Assembly: GCF_040183065.1 (NCBI RefSeq)
Contig: NC_091132.1
Span: 158,818,102 to 158,882,101 of the forward strand
Origin: Periplaneta americana
Lineage: Eukaryota > Arthropoda > Insecta > Blattodea > Blattidae
Reading direction: 5' to 3'
Length of the DNA: 64,000 bases
The position numbers and the translations under genes are program-made. The notes beneath the pieces are model-generated. The model did not search any database, was not told the DNA's origin, and saw nothing but the letters and a program-made list of their open reading frames with translations. This document shows, piece after piece, positions 48,361 to 57,454 of the stretch. How positions within the stretch are numbered: the first letter of the stretch is position 1; each line of letters opens with the position of its first letter.

Positions 48361-50743
48361 CGTTGTTAACTTCGTGGAGCTAAAAAAAAAAATAATTAAC
48401 AGATTGCATGTGAAAATTACATAACTTAATCAGGTGTTACAAGAGAAGCAAGATGGGATAACGAAAACAACCGAAAAACTCCAATTGAAAGAGATCCGTT
48501 GCATAAAGAACAAGAAAATGTATGGAAAGAGGCCGATGAAGGCAATATTCATGCAAAATTGATTCTAGATCAGCTGCTTAATCATCGAAAAAGAATACTA
48601 AACAAGAATATATGAGAAAATTTGTGTTCAGAAATTGAGCCGTTACTGTGTAGATGCCCTCTCTTGCAATGCCAATTTGTGATGAAGACGGCCAAAACGG
48701 ACTTGCTAATATCATTACTGTGAAATTTGTAAGGCTTCTTTAGATAACATTGTAGCAGCTTTAACTGAAAAGCTTGTTCCTTCGAAGAATGCGGCTTATA
48801 ATCCACTGAGTCGCAAAATCTTGAAACTATGATTCTTGAATCTGCAATATGAAGTGGAATGCATCAGTGCAGTGAGTGAAAGTATAAAATTCAGTACAAG
48901 TTATGGTAAATATTTACCCAAGTGATTACTTTGAAACATCGCAGTTTAGCCTATGGGTGCTACTCAGCGAATGAACTACAAAATTACGCCGCTGTCATCA
49001 TGTTACTTAAACTGAAAATGTTACTATGTGGTACCTTCCCTGCTTTTAAACTCACGCTTTTACCATAATTAACAGAAGTAAACAATAATACTCATTATTT
49101 TCTTATTTATTATTTATAATTGTTATTATTACTCTTTAATCATTTATTTTAGTTCATATTGAGTATTTCTTCTGTGGACACCAGAGCTTGGCAGACAGCG
49201 CCTCGTGGTGGAATTGAGAAATTTTCCAATTTCAAGAAAATATTACTATTGTCAAGGCCGTATACAAAAAAGCGAAGGGAACATCAAGTCGGCCGTGATA
49301 TGCGACTAATAATGTCTCTAGTAAACGCAAGGTGGCAGGTTTGTCACTTTATTATTAAGTCTTGTCACCAGAAGATGGCAGTGTTTCTAGTGGAAGCATG
49401 AGCTACTATCGTTGCTTACGAGATTACACAAGCTGGGGCATAGAGCTTGAAAAACGAGTCTGAAGTGGTTCCCTCGTAATGCCAATTCCGCCGCTCGGAG
49501 CGCTGTTCTGCCCTATATATTCATAGCAGAACACTTAAAAGACATTGACATTTGGGACATTTAAAGGACTCACCATTGCTTATTAAATGCTTCGTACAAT
49601 ATTTTATGGACAATAGACGTAATTTCCAAACTTCTACTCCTCAATTATATTACAATAAAAGGCTGTCATTCTTGATATTAAAACATATTACATATAAACT
49701 GAGGGACTGTCTGCTCTGTACTTCAGTTCATACACCAAACATTTCCGGAAATAAATTAACTTGACATCTTACATATACGCACTATAGCCTACCCTTTTCA
49801 CCTAATATTATTAATATTGTTATTAAATAAGATATTGCAACTAATTAAGGTACTGCATTATCTTTAATTTCCTTGAATTCATAATTAAGCATTTGCAAGA
49901 AGGCGTAACTTTTCCCTCTCTTTTAAAAAAAATACGGTCACAATAATTGAGAAGTATAATTATTACAAGATTTTTTCTTGCAGTGGTGAAAACATTTCTA
50001 TAGGCCTACTGATTAATCTATTGAGCATAGTAATAGTAAACGCTGTAGTATTCTTTTCTGAAGCCAAGATTTTCGCAACAACTGAAGTGCGACACATGTA
50101 AAGATGAGGAAATGTCCCTTTTTCTTTTGGGAAAACTTGTGAAGCACTACTGGACAATATTGCCAAAGTTATTTCCAGTAAATACGAAGTGATTAGGAAA
50201 CTTAATCAGAAACCCCTAAATAGAAAAGTGCTGAAAGTGCAATAAACTGGGCCATTTCTTAATTACATATAGAACACTGGAACTGACTATCTACAAGGAC
50301 CCTCGTGTTATAAATATTATGATTATTTCAGATTGTGATACAGTTATAAGCGTACATTCCTAAAATTTAAAAGTAACAATGAGGATGCCCTATGTTATAG
50401 GAAAGTTTTAAACGTGTACATTTAACTTTTTTTATGAATGATTTCCTGATCAAGATTTTCATTAACTATGTGCCAAACTTTTGAAGTGAAGAGTGCAGTA
50501 AGAAACTGTTGGACATCTGATCAGTATTTTAATCATGTGCTGGTTACAGTACATTAGATGTCTTCTTGAATATACCTGATGAGGTATGTATATGAAGTTT
50601 GTATCGTCAGTATTCAAGTAGCCTACTTATGTATGTAATTGTTATTATCTGTACAGAAAAAATTTAGCTTATGTGATAGTATGAAGTAATCTCTCACGAA
50701 ATAACAAGGAAGAGAAAGGTGCTTAAATTTAAATATTGAAAAC
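48361..50743. other. Unassigned DNA, possibly more of the THAP gene relic
   Basis: Scattered protein-like + fragments occur, for example ICKASLDNIVAALTEKLVPS near 48710 and LKCDTCKDEEMSLFLLGKLV near 50085. Their Cys-rich and alpha-helical look would fit the remains of a THAP/P-type transposase, but I cannot confirm this. Nothing intact is present. Confidence 0.3.
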
Positions 50744-50749
50744 AGGATG

Positions 50750-50792
<43 letters not shown>

Positions 50793-51138
50793 TTTATTTT
50801 AGCTGGCAGAGTTAAGGCCGTAAGGCCTTCTCTTCCACTCAACCAGCAAAAAGTGTATATACATATGCATGAACTTACAAAGAATCCAACAATTTGATTG
50901 AGATGAGAGTTACATGTATACAAAAGTTATTTACAAATTAAACAACAAAATACTATGAACTATTAATTAAACACTGAAATAAACTGTGTAGCAGAATTAA
51001 ACTAAAATACATAGAATGTTAATATATTTCAAATAATATTAGATAATAGAAAGATATTATTACGAGACAATTAAAATACAGCACAATCAGGATGATGTCT
51101 AAAGAAAAAAGTAACAATGTAGTCAGTGATAGTTTAAA

Positions 51139-54111
51139 TCAGTATGATTGGAGTGAAATGCTAATAAGGTTATCTTTTAAGCTGTTCTTAAAGGTGTTTA
51201 TTGTCTTGCAGCCCCTAATACTTTGTGACAAGGAATTCCATTGACGCGAGGTGGATATTGTAAAAGATGATGAATAACAAGATGTTCTATGAAGAGGTAT
51301 ACTTAGCGTGCCACAGATAAGTGATCTGGTATTTACGTCGTGGTTAGAGTATAGATAAGAGAAACGAGACGAAAGGTAATTTGGTGTTGAAGTGTGCAGA
51401 ATTCGAAAGAGTAAAGACAAAGAGTGTAAAGTTCTACGTTCTTTAAGTCGGAGCCACGAGAGACTTGCGAAGGACGGTGATATGTGATCATACCGTCGGA
51501 TGTTGCACACGTATCTGACGCACATATTCTGAGCTCGCTGTAACTTGACTGACAATTCAGAACTTAGGTCACTTAACAAAACGTCACAATAATCGAAGTG
51601 CGGCGTTACTAGGGTTTGCACTAGGGTAAGTTTTAGTTGCTGGGGCAAGAAGTTTCTCAAGCGACTCAAACAGTGAATGGAGGAACAGATTTTTTTTATC
51701 GTTTCTTTAACTTGAAAATTCCAACTTAGATTATTATCAAAAAAGAAGCCAAGATTTTTTACGACAGATGAATAAGGGATTAGCGTGTTGTTAAGAGTAA
51801 CAACTGAAAGATTACTGTTATTAAGGGAGTTAACTAAACGCTTATGTCCAATAATTATGGCTTGAGTCTTACTTGGATTAAGTGCGAGTCCGAAATTGGC
51901 CGCCCAAGTGGAGACAGTGGCTAGGTCACAATTTAACTTGTCAATCGATTCATTGATCGTATTGGGTCTGGAATGTATGTAAAGTTGTAGGTCGTCGGCA
52001 TAGAGGTGATATCGGCAATACTGTAAGTTCTTTAATACGTCATTAATGTAGATAGAGAAAAGTAGTGGACCTAATACGGAGCCCTGCGGCACTCCCGCCT
52101 TTGTGCATCTCCATTGGGAGAATTGATTATCAAGTGAAACACACTGTTGGCGGTCACGTAGGTAGGAGTCCATCCAGCTCAAGGTATTGTCTGACAGGTG
52201 CAAAGCCTTCATCTTTGCAAGAAGCAACTCGATATCAACAGAACCAAAGGCATTGCTGAAATCGAGAAGAGTTAGTGCCGTTACTTCACCCCTATCCATA
52301 GCTTCACGGATGTCCTCAGTCACTTTAAGTAGGGCTGTAGAAGTGCTGTGTCCATGTCTAAAACCCGATTGATAGTCATCAAGGAGTTTGTGTTCGTCGA
52401 GATAGTTCATAAGTTGTCCATGTACAATATGTTCTAATGCTTTTGAAAGAGTGGGAAGAATTGATATCGGTCTGTATTGGTTTACTGTAGAAGGTGTGTT
52501 AGATTTAGGTAAAGGTTTCACTAATGCCATTTTCCAGAGTGAGGGGTAGGACCCAGTCATAATAGATGCATTGAATATATGTGTGATGGTCGACAGGATC
52601 ACATCTATTATTTTATACAGGAGAGTGATATTTATATTGTCTATACCTTGGGCTTTAGATTTCATACGTCGCAGCGTCTTCATTACGTCAGTCGGGTTAA
52701 TGTATTTAAAGAAGAATTTATCCCACACAGGTTGGGGGTAAGATCTGAGAAATTCAAGAGTCTCTTGCTTATGTAATGGTTCAGGTGGAGCAGTGACAAA
52801 ATGTTCATTTAGACTATTGAGTGACAAGTTGATGTTATCTACCCGAGGCTTTGCTTTTGTTAGACCCAGGTTATTAAGGTTACGCCACAATTCTTTCGCA
52901 CTGACCGAAGGTAGAATAAGGGAATGTGCATGGCGTAATTTAGCATTTCTTACTGCTTGATTACATTTATTTCTTAAAACTTTGTAAGTATTAAAATCTA
53001 ATTCGTCCTTGCTCCGTCTGTATTTACGATAAGCAGTGTCTCTGTCTGTCATGAGTAATTTTATGGCATCGCACATCCAAGGCGCAGGGTGTCTACCAAC
53101 TCGTCTGGTTTTCAAAGGTGCGTGTTTATCGTATAACTGAATTACTAGGTCGTTAAATTTTTCGATTTTGTCGTCAATGTCTGGTAAATTCCACACTTCA
53201 GTCCAAGGCAGGCTAAGAGCGTCATTGATTAATTCCTCATGCTCAATATGCTTTAAGTCCCGGTATGATGTGATGCGAGGTTTATATTTTGGACAATACA
53301 AGGAATATTCTAAAAAGATTATGTCGTGTGCTGAGATACCCGGCGCTGGTAGTTGTCCATTCGTTAATACTAGCTGAGGATTAGTCGTGGCAATAATGTC
53401 AAGAAGTGTCTCCGATTCCTGGGTGTGGTGGGTAGCTGCGGAAGGAAGGATGGATATATTGTAAGACTCAAACATGTTCTTAAGTTGAACTGTAGCGTAA
53501 TTACTTGAATTTAATAAGTTTGTATTGAAATCGCCTAAAATAACAGTATGGTCATAGTGAGGCACAAGATTAAGCAAAGGTGTTTCAAGGTCACTTAAGA
53601 ATCCTGATTTAGGGGGTTTGTATACAACTCCAAGGAGGCACTTTTTGTTGCTTGCACTGACTTCGATGAATAGATATTCAGGATGTTCTAAGACTTCATT
53701 CGAAGACTGGTAGACAATTTTAAACGGTAAGTCCGATCGCACATACATCGCAACACCACCTCCGCGTTTACCGATTCGGTCATTTCTACAGAGGGTGTAA
53801 TTATCTAAACTTACAAGAGAAGATGATAGGGAAGGCTTCAACCACGTTTCAGAGATAAGAATAGCGTGAAGAGACAAAGGAGAGAAAATAGATTGAACTT
53901 CATTGAAATGACAGAGAAGGCTTTGAGAATTTATGTGGGCTACTTTTAAAGTGTTAGGATGCGAGCTGAAAGACGATTTTAACAGGGCACTGGTCGAAAG
54001 AGCAGGTAGTGGGTTAGGGGTGGCTGGGGTGGGTGGGGGTGAGGCTGTGGAAGGGAATTCAGAAAAGTGAAAGTCGTTTGTGTGAGGGGCTGCAGACAGC
54101 AAGTCATTCAC
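51139..54111 (-). CDS. LINE ORF2: AP-like endonuclease and reverse transcriptase
   Basis: An open frame of 990 residues. An apurinic-like endonuclease domain spans about residues 55-270, with catalytic-site elements N61 (INSQS), E88 (ISETWL), D194 (GDFN) and H262-D263. The reverse transcriptase spans about 520-780: motif A LLDFSNAF (D617), GVPQGSVLGPLLF (673-685) and the YADD box (704-707). A C-terminal region rich in aromatic and Ser residues follows (SRQWNSLSQSI). It nicks target DNA and copies the LINE RNA there. There is no ATG at the beginning: an in-frame TAA lies just upstream (CTG TAA GTT), the first listed codon is GTG, and the first ATG codes residue 122. It may use reinitiation or be mutated. 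All key motifs are kept. Confidence 0.9.
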   Translation of the reverse strand: MNDLLSAAPHTNDFHFSEFPSTASPPPTPATPNPLPALSTSALLKSSFSSHPNTLKVAHINSQSLLCHFNEVQSIFSPLSLHAILISETWLKPSLSSSLVSLDNYTLCRNDRIGKRGGGVAMYVRSDLPFKIVYQSSNEVLEHPEYLFIEVSASNKKCLLGVVYKPPKSGFLSDLETPLLNLVPHYDHTVILGDFNTNLLNSSNYATVQLKNMFESYNISILPSAATHHTQESETLLDIIATTNPQLVLTNGQLPAPGISAHDIIFLEYSLYCPKYKPRITSYRDLKHIEHEELINDALSLPWTEVWNLPDIDDKIEKFNDLVIQLYDKHAPLKTRRVGRHPAPWMCDAIKLLMTDRDTAYRKYRRSKDELDFNTYKVLRNKCNQAVRNAKLRHAHSLILPSVSAKELWRNLNNLGLTKAKPRVDNINLSLNSLNEHFVTAPPEPLHKQETLEFLRSYPQPVWDKFFFKYINPTDVMKTLRRMKSKAQGIDNINITLLYKIIDVILSTITHIFNASIMTGSYPSLWKMALVKPLPKSNTPSTVNQYRPISILPTLSKALEHIVHGQLMNYLDEHKLLDDYQSGFRHGHSTSTALLKVTEDIREAMDRGEVTALTLLDFSNAFGSVDIELLLAKMKALHLSDNTLSWMDSYLRDRQQCVSLDNQFSQWRCTKAGVPQGSVLGPLLFSIYINDVLKNLQYCRYHLYADDLQLYIHSRPNTINESIDKLNCDLATVSTWAANFGLALNPSKTQAIIIGHKRLVNSLNNSNLSVVTLNNTLIPYSSVVKNLGFFFDNNLSWNFQVKETIKKICSSIHCLSRLRNFLPQQLKLTLVQTLVTPHFDYCDVLLSDLSSELSVKLQRAQNMCVRYVCNIRRYDHISPSFASLSWLRLKERRTLHSLSLLFRILHTSTPNYLSSRFSYLYSNHDVNTRSLICGTLSIPLHRTSCYSSSFTISTSRQWNSLSQSIRGCKTINTFKNSLKDNLISISLQSY

Positions 54112-54315
54112 CTCGAAGCAGTCGATACTGACAACTTACAGAAACTAAATTAGTATAAACTAATAGTAATGCAATAATGACAGAGATTAATAATAATATT
54201 GATATGATAACAGTAATAGTGAATATTACAAGCCTACCACTAAAAATTGAATTACTAAGAAAATGTGGTAGTGTATGATATTATGACCTAGTGCTTGCAT
54301 ATTAACTACGGCAGA

Positions 54316-54963
54316 TCAGAAGCTTTTAAAATTTTGTTTTACATTCCCAATTTTAACAAAAATAATGCCGTCTGTGGTCCAGACATTAGTCAGTCCATAT
54401 CTCATGATGCAGTCTTACAATAGTGCATGCCGGGATTGCGTTAAGTCCTCTCTCAACGTCACACCTGAGTTTTTTAACAATTTTTTATTAGTAAACACTT
54501 CTCTTCTTTTTCGGTAACTTACGAATTTTACGATCACCGGCCGAGGTCGGTCTCCTTGCCTCCCAACCCGGTGACTCCTATCGATGTCGCTCACCACCAG
54601 GTTGACCCCGACTTTTGCCGCGACTTCGATGGCGATCTGGTCTGTGTCCTCGTTGTTGTTTTCCGGGATCCCAAATATACGGAGACTCTGCCGGCGCTGA
54701 TATTGTTCAAGAGCGTCCTGTTTGTCTTCAAGCTTCCTTTCTAGGCTGGCGATTCTCTCATCTTTCTCACGAAGGGATGCCTCCAGCTTTTCGATCACCT
54801 CCGTGTTGCGCGCGAGAGCAGACTTCAGCTCCGACACTATAGAGTCCTTGATGAGGTTGGCGAGACCCGCCAATATGGTGGGATCGCGCCAAGACTCCTC
54901 GAACACACGCTTCACACAATCTTCAATGCTTTCCTCCTGTTGCCTGTTTTTTCCACGAACCAT
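54316..54963 (-). pseudogene. LINE ORF1 (coiled coil plus RRM-like domain) with one premature stop
   Basis: ATG at 54963 starts MVRGKNRQQEESIEDCVKRV. A coiled coil (VIEKLEASLREKDERIASLE and onward) is followed by an RRM-like core (QSLRIFGIPENN, then DIDRSHRVGRQGDRPRPVIV) and GVTLREDLTQSRHALL. TAA at 54415-54417 interrupts the frame, but it continues DCIMRYGLTNVWTTDGIIFV to TGA at 54316, the normal end of such proteins. ORF1 proteins are RNA-binding chaperones for the LINE particle. Without the last 33 residues function is doubtful. Confidence 0.85.
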
Positions 54964-55068
54964 GATAGCAGAAATTATCAAACAACACTGGTAGAACAAA
55001 GAATACAAAAAATAATAGACGAAATACGGGTACACCTCCAGAAAAAATATGCGAATGCACGAGCTCAA

Positions 55069-55180
55069 ATCCTAACATAAGTAGAGTTGCCACCATAGAT
55101 GTAACACCTCCGTAACACCTGAAATGAATATAAAATAAATTAATGTATTGGTAATGATACAAGAATAAAAAGAAATTAGG
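55069..55180. repeat. 112-bp perfect direct repeat, copy next to the LINE 5' end
   Basis: This segment starts ATCCTAACATAAGTAGAGTT and ends AAGAAATTAGG. It is identical over 112 bp to 55957-56068. It lies between the LINE 5' end and the right-hand target duplication. It looks like a filler copied from DNA 0.8 kb away when the LINE inserted. Confidence 0.95.
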
Positions 55181-55956
55181 ATGATAAGAAGAAAATAATT
55201 TTTACTTCCTTTCAATTATTAATGAAACCTGGCCAATCACCATTCGCAGTTGATTTCTATGGTTACGGGTCTATTCTTCATATTCTGTAGCTTTCAAATA
55301 ATTTCTAAAATAAATATTACGCCTACTTAGCTTTTGTAAAACGAAATTTTCACTTTCACTTTCAACGGAACACTCACTTATATTCAGTTCTTGTATCTTG
55401 CAGTAAATTATCCATTTGTGATCATCTTTCCAATATAACCTCCCATTGAAACGACCACTTAAAATCATGAGCTAGAATTTATTATTTTAAAAACATTTCC
55501 ACGTACATACCGTTATAATTGTTATGAACCACAATACAAAAGACAACACTGTGAAATTGGATTAATTTACCAAGATCAACATCAATACCGGTAGTATAAA
55601 ATCACATATAGGCCTAGGCTATATTATTTCATTACTTAATGGTCTTAATTAGAAGAATTAATTTTGAAGAATTTACAAATATGCTGAAATAATTTATGAC
55701 ACCTCTTATAGAAATGTAAAAATATGTATGTACATTTTGAAACAATGGGTATAGCACCACTTGAAAATGTTGAGCACTTTAACAGTAACTTGTAAATTGT
55801 TCCATCACGTTGTCTATAGTGTTCATTTAATGTAGCACTTTTAGAATGAACGTGGTTCACATACATAAGAAGAAATGACGATGGAATGAGTCGAAGACAT
55901 ACAGTTTTCTTTAATTTTTAGCAAATGATGAAGTTGAATATATACTGTTACTTCAT
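55181..55956. other. Unassigned DNA between the 112-bp repeats
   Basis: A 65-codon ATG frame on the minus strand (55271-55468; SGRFNGRLYWKDDHKWIIYC and onward) has an internal AA/GTGAGT donor-like site. I do not recognise it, and it may be chance. Nothing else could be named. Confidence 0.35.
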
Positions 55957-56068
55957 ATCCTAACATAAGTAGAGTTGCCACCATAGATGTAACACCTCCG
56001 TAACACCTGAAATGAATATAAAATAAATTAATGTATTGGTAATGATACAAGAATAAAAAGAAATTAGG
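55957..56068. repeat. 112-bp perfect direct repeat, distal copy
   Basis: Identical to 55069-55180. The flanks differ on both sides (CTTCAT before, CTAGACAT after), which marks the limits of the copied segment. This is probably the source copy. Confidence 0.95.
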
Positions 56069-56409
56069 CTAGACATAACCTCACAAAATTACAAACACAT
56101 GCTAAAACAAAAAAAAAAACTTTACGTATCCGTATATAATAAAACTAGATATTCTAGATATAATTTGATTCACACGATAACCACCTCAGCCTATTTCGCA
56201 GCAGCCATTAGTTACCAGTTTGAGGTGCATTACCTAATCTCATACTAACCTTGTTAAGTTCTCTTACCTAATTCACTGATAATTACGTAACAATACACAG
56301 GTCTAAAATACAGACAAATACACATTAATTACCTAATAAGTACAGCATGAAGGTAATTCATTACTTTTGTCGGTATTTTCTAAAAGAGAAAGGGAAAACA
56401 GTAACAACA

Positions 56410-56593
56410 TTATCTTCAATGTTTACATCACGTCGTTCACATTTTCATTAGGCCTATATCAGTAATGCTTGGTAAGTGAAACAATGCATGAAATTATTTT
56501 ACATTTCGGGTCACATCATTCGAGAGTCGGAAAATGCAATTCGCCACTTTTAACATAGCATTGCTTGTTATATGAGAGAACTTTGACATTTAC
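56410..56593 (+). repeat. Interspersed repeat, right copy (partner at 10099-10271)
   Basis: It matches 10099-10271 in order and orientation, with shared CAGTAATGCTTGGTAAGT-like and TTTGACATTTAC blocks. The insertion of GGCCTATAT-like bases and several small gaps shows long divergence. Its class is unknown. Confidence 0.75.
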
Positions 56594-57142
56594 CTTAACC
56601 TATAAATATACGACCTGTTGGTACAGAGTTCTTCACATAGCAAAACACAGACAATTTTCAAATATAACTTAGCTGAACAAACTTCAAATAACACTGTAAT
56701 ATGCTTGGCATATTTGTAATATTCGTACTCAATGAGTAATGCACAATTAATCGAACTATTTTCACGATGCACAATGCTTTGTAATGGTACTATTCATCAT
56801 TTCATAGGGCAGAGAGGCGAACCTAGCGGCAGAAATTGTCATGACTCACAGAGACCTACTCTCGATCGTGCTATGCGCCAGCTTGTGTAATCACGTAAGC
56901 AACGGCTACTATATAATCTTTCACTGAGCGGTATTTCAATTTTATATTGTTGGCTGCAATGGCTGCTGCGAATTTAATTCTGTGTTACTGGATATAGTTC
57001 CTTCATTTCTTCCTAATTATTGTGGAAATAATTTCATTTCACGTTTTTGCCCAGGGCTACAATTATTCGCACTGATATTTTGTACAAAATTTTATATTTC
57101 ATTATAGATTTCAGTCTGTAAATAAAAATTGATATAAGTTCA
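56594..57142. other. Unassigned DNA
   Basis: No frame or repeat is recognised. The sequence becomes the GGCGCTAAAATG-type array at about 57143. Confidence 0.45.
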
Positions 57143-57443
57143 CCCCAACCGCCTAAGAATAAAAAACCAAGGCGCTAAAGCCACGGAGGGCGCTAAAATG
57201 AAGCCTAAGAGTAAAAAACGAAGGCACTAAAACCACGGAGGGCACTATAATGATGCCTAAGAATAAAAGACAATGGCACTAAAACCCCGGATAACGCTAA
57301 AATGAAGCCTAAGTATAAAAGACGAGGGCGATAAAAATGAAGCCTAAGAAGAAAAGACGTCTGAGTTAAAACTCCGGAAGGCGCTAAAATGAAGCCTAAG
57401 AGTAAAAATCGAAGGCGCTAAAACCACGCAGGGCGCTAAAATG
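57143..57443. repeat. 52-bp tandem repeat (GGCGCTAAAATG type), larger array
   Basis: About six diverged units of the repeat also present at 42250-42415 (GGCGCTAAAATGAAGCCTAA, then GAGTAAAAAACGAAGGCGCT). Some units are shortened. It directly abuts the satellite palindrome. Confidence 0.92.
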
Positions 57444-57454
57444 ATTGGGTTACC

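Larger units (their letters stand above)
50754..55068 (-). mobile_element. Nearly full-length LINE, Jockey/CR1-like, with ORF1 and ORF2
   Basis: A minus-strand non-LTR retrotransposon. From the right it has a 5' region, ORF1 (54316-54963, one stop), ORF2 (51139-54111, open), a 3' UTR and a (TTA)n tail at 50754-50790. The 10-bp duplication AGGATGATAA is at 50744-50753 and 55178-55187, so 112 bp of other DNA (55069-55180) lies between the LINE 5' end and the right-hand duplication. The clade is a judgement from ORF2 style. Confidence 0.92.

Noticed and set aside
52065-53377. Several + strand frames of 60-70 codons
   Set aside because: They are antisense shadows of the LINE ORF2.
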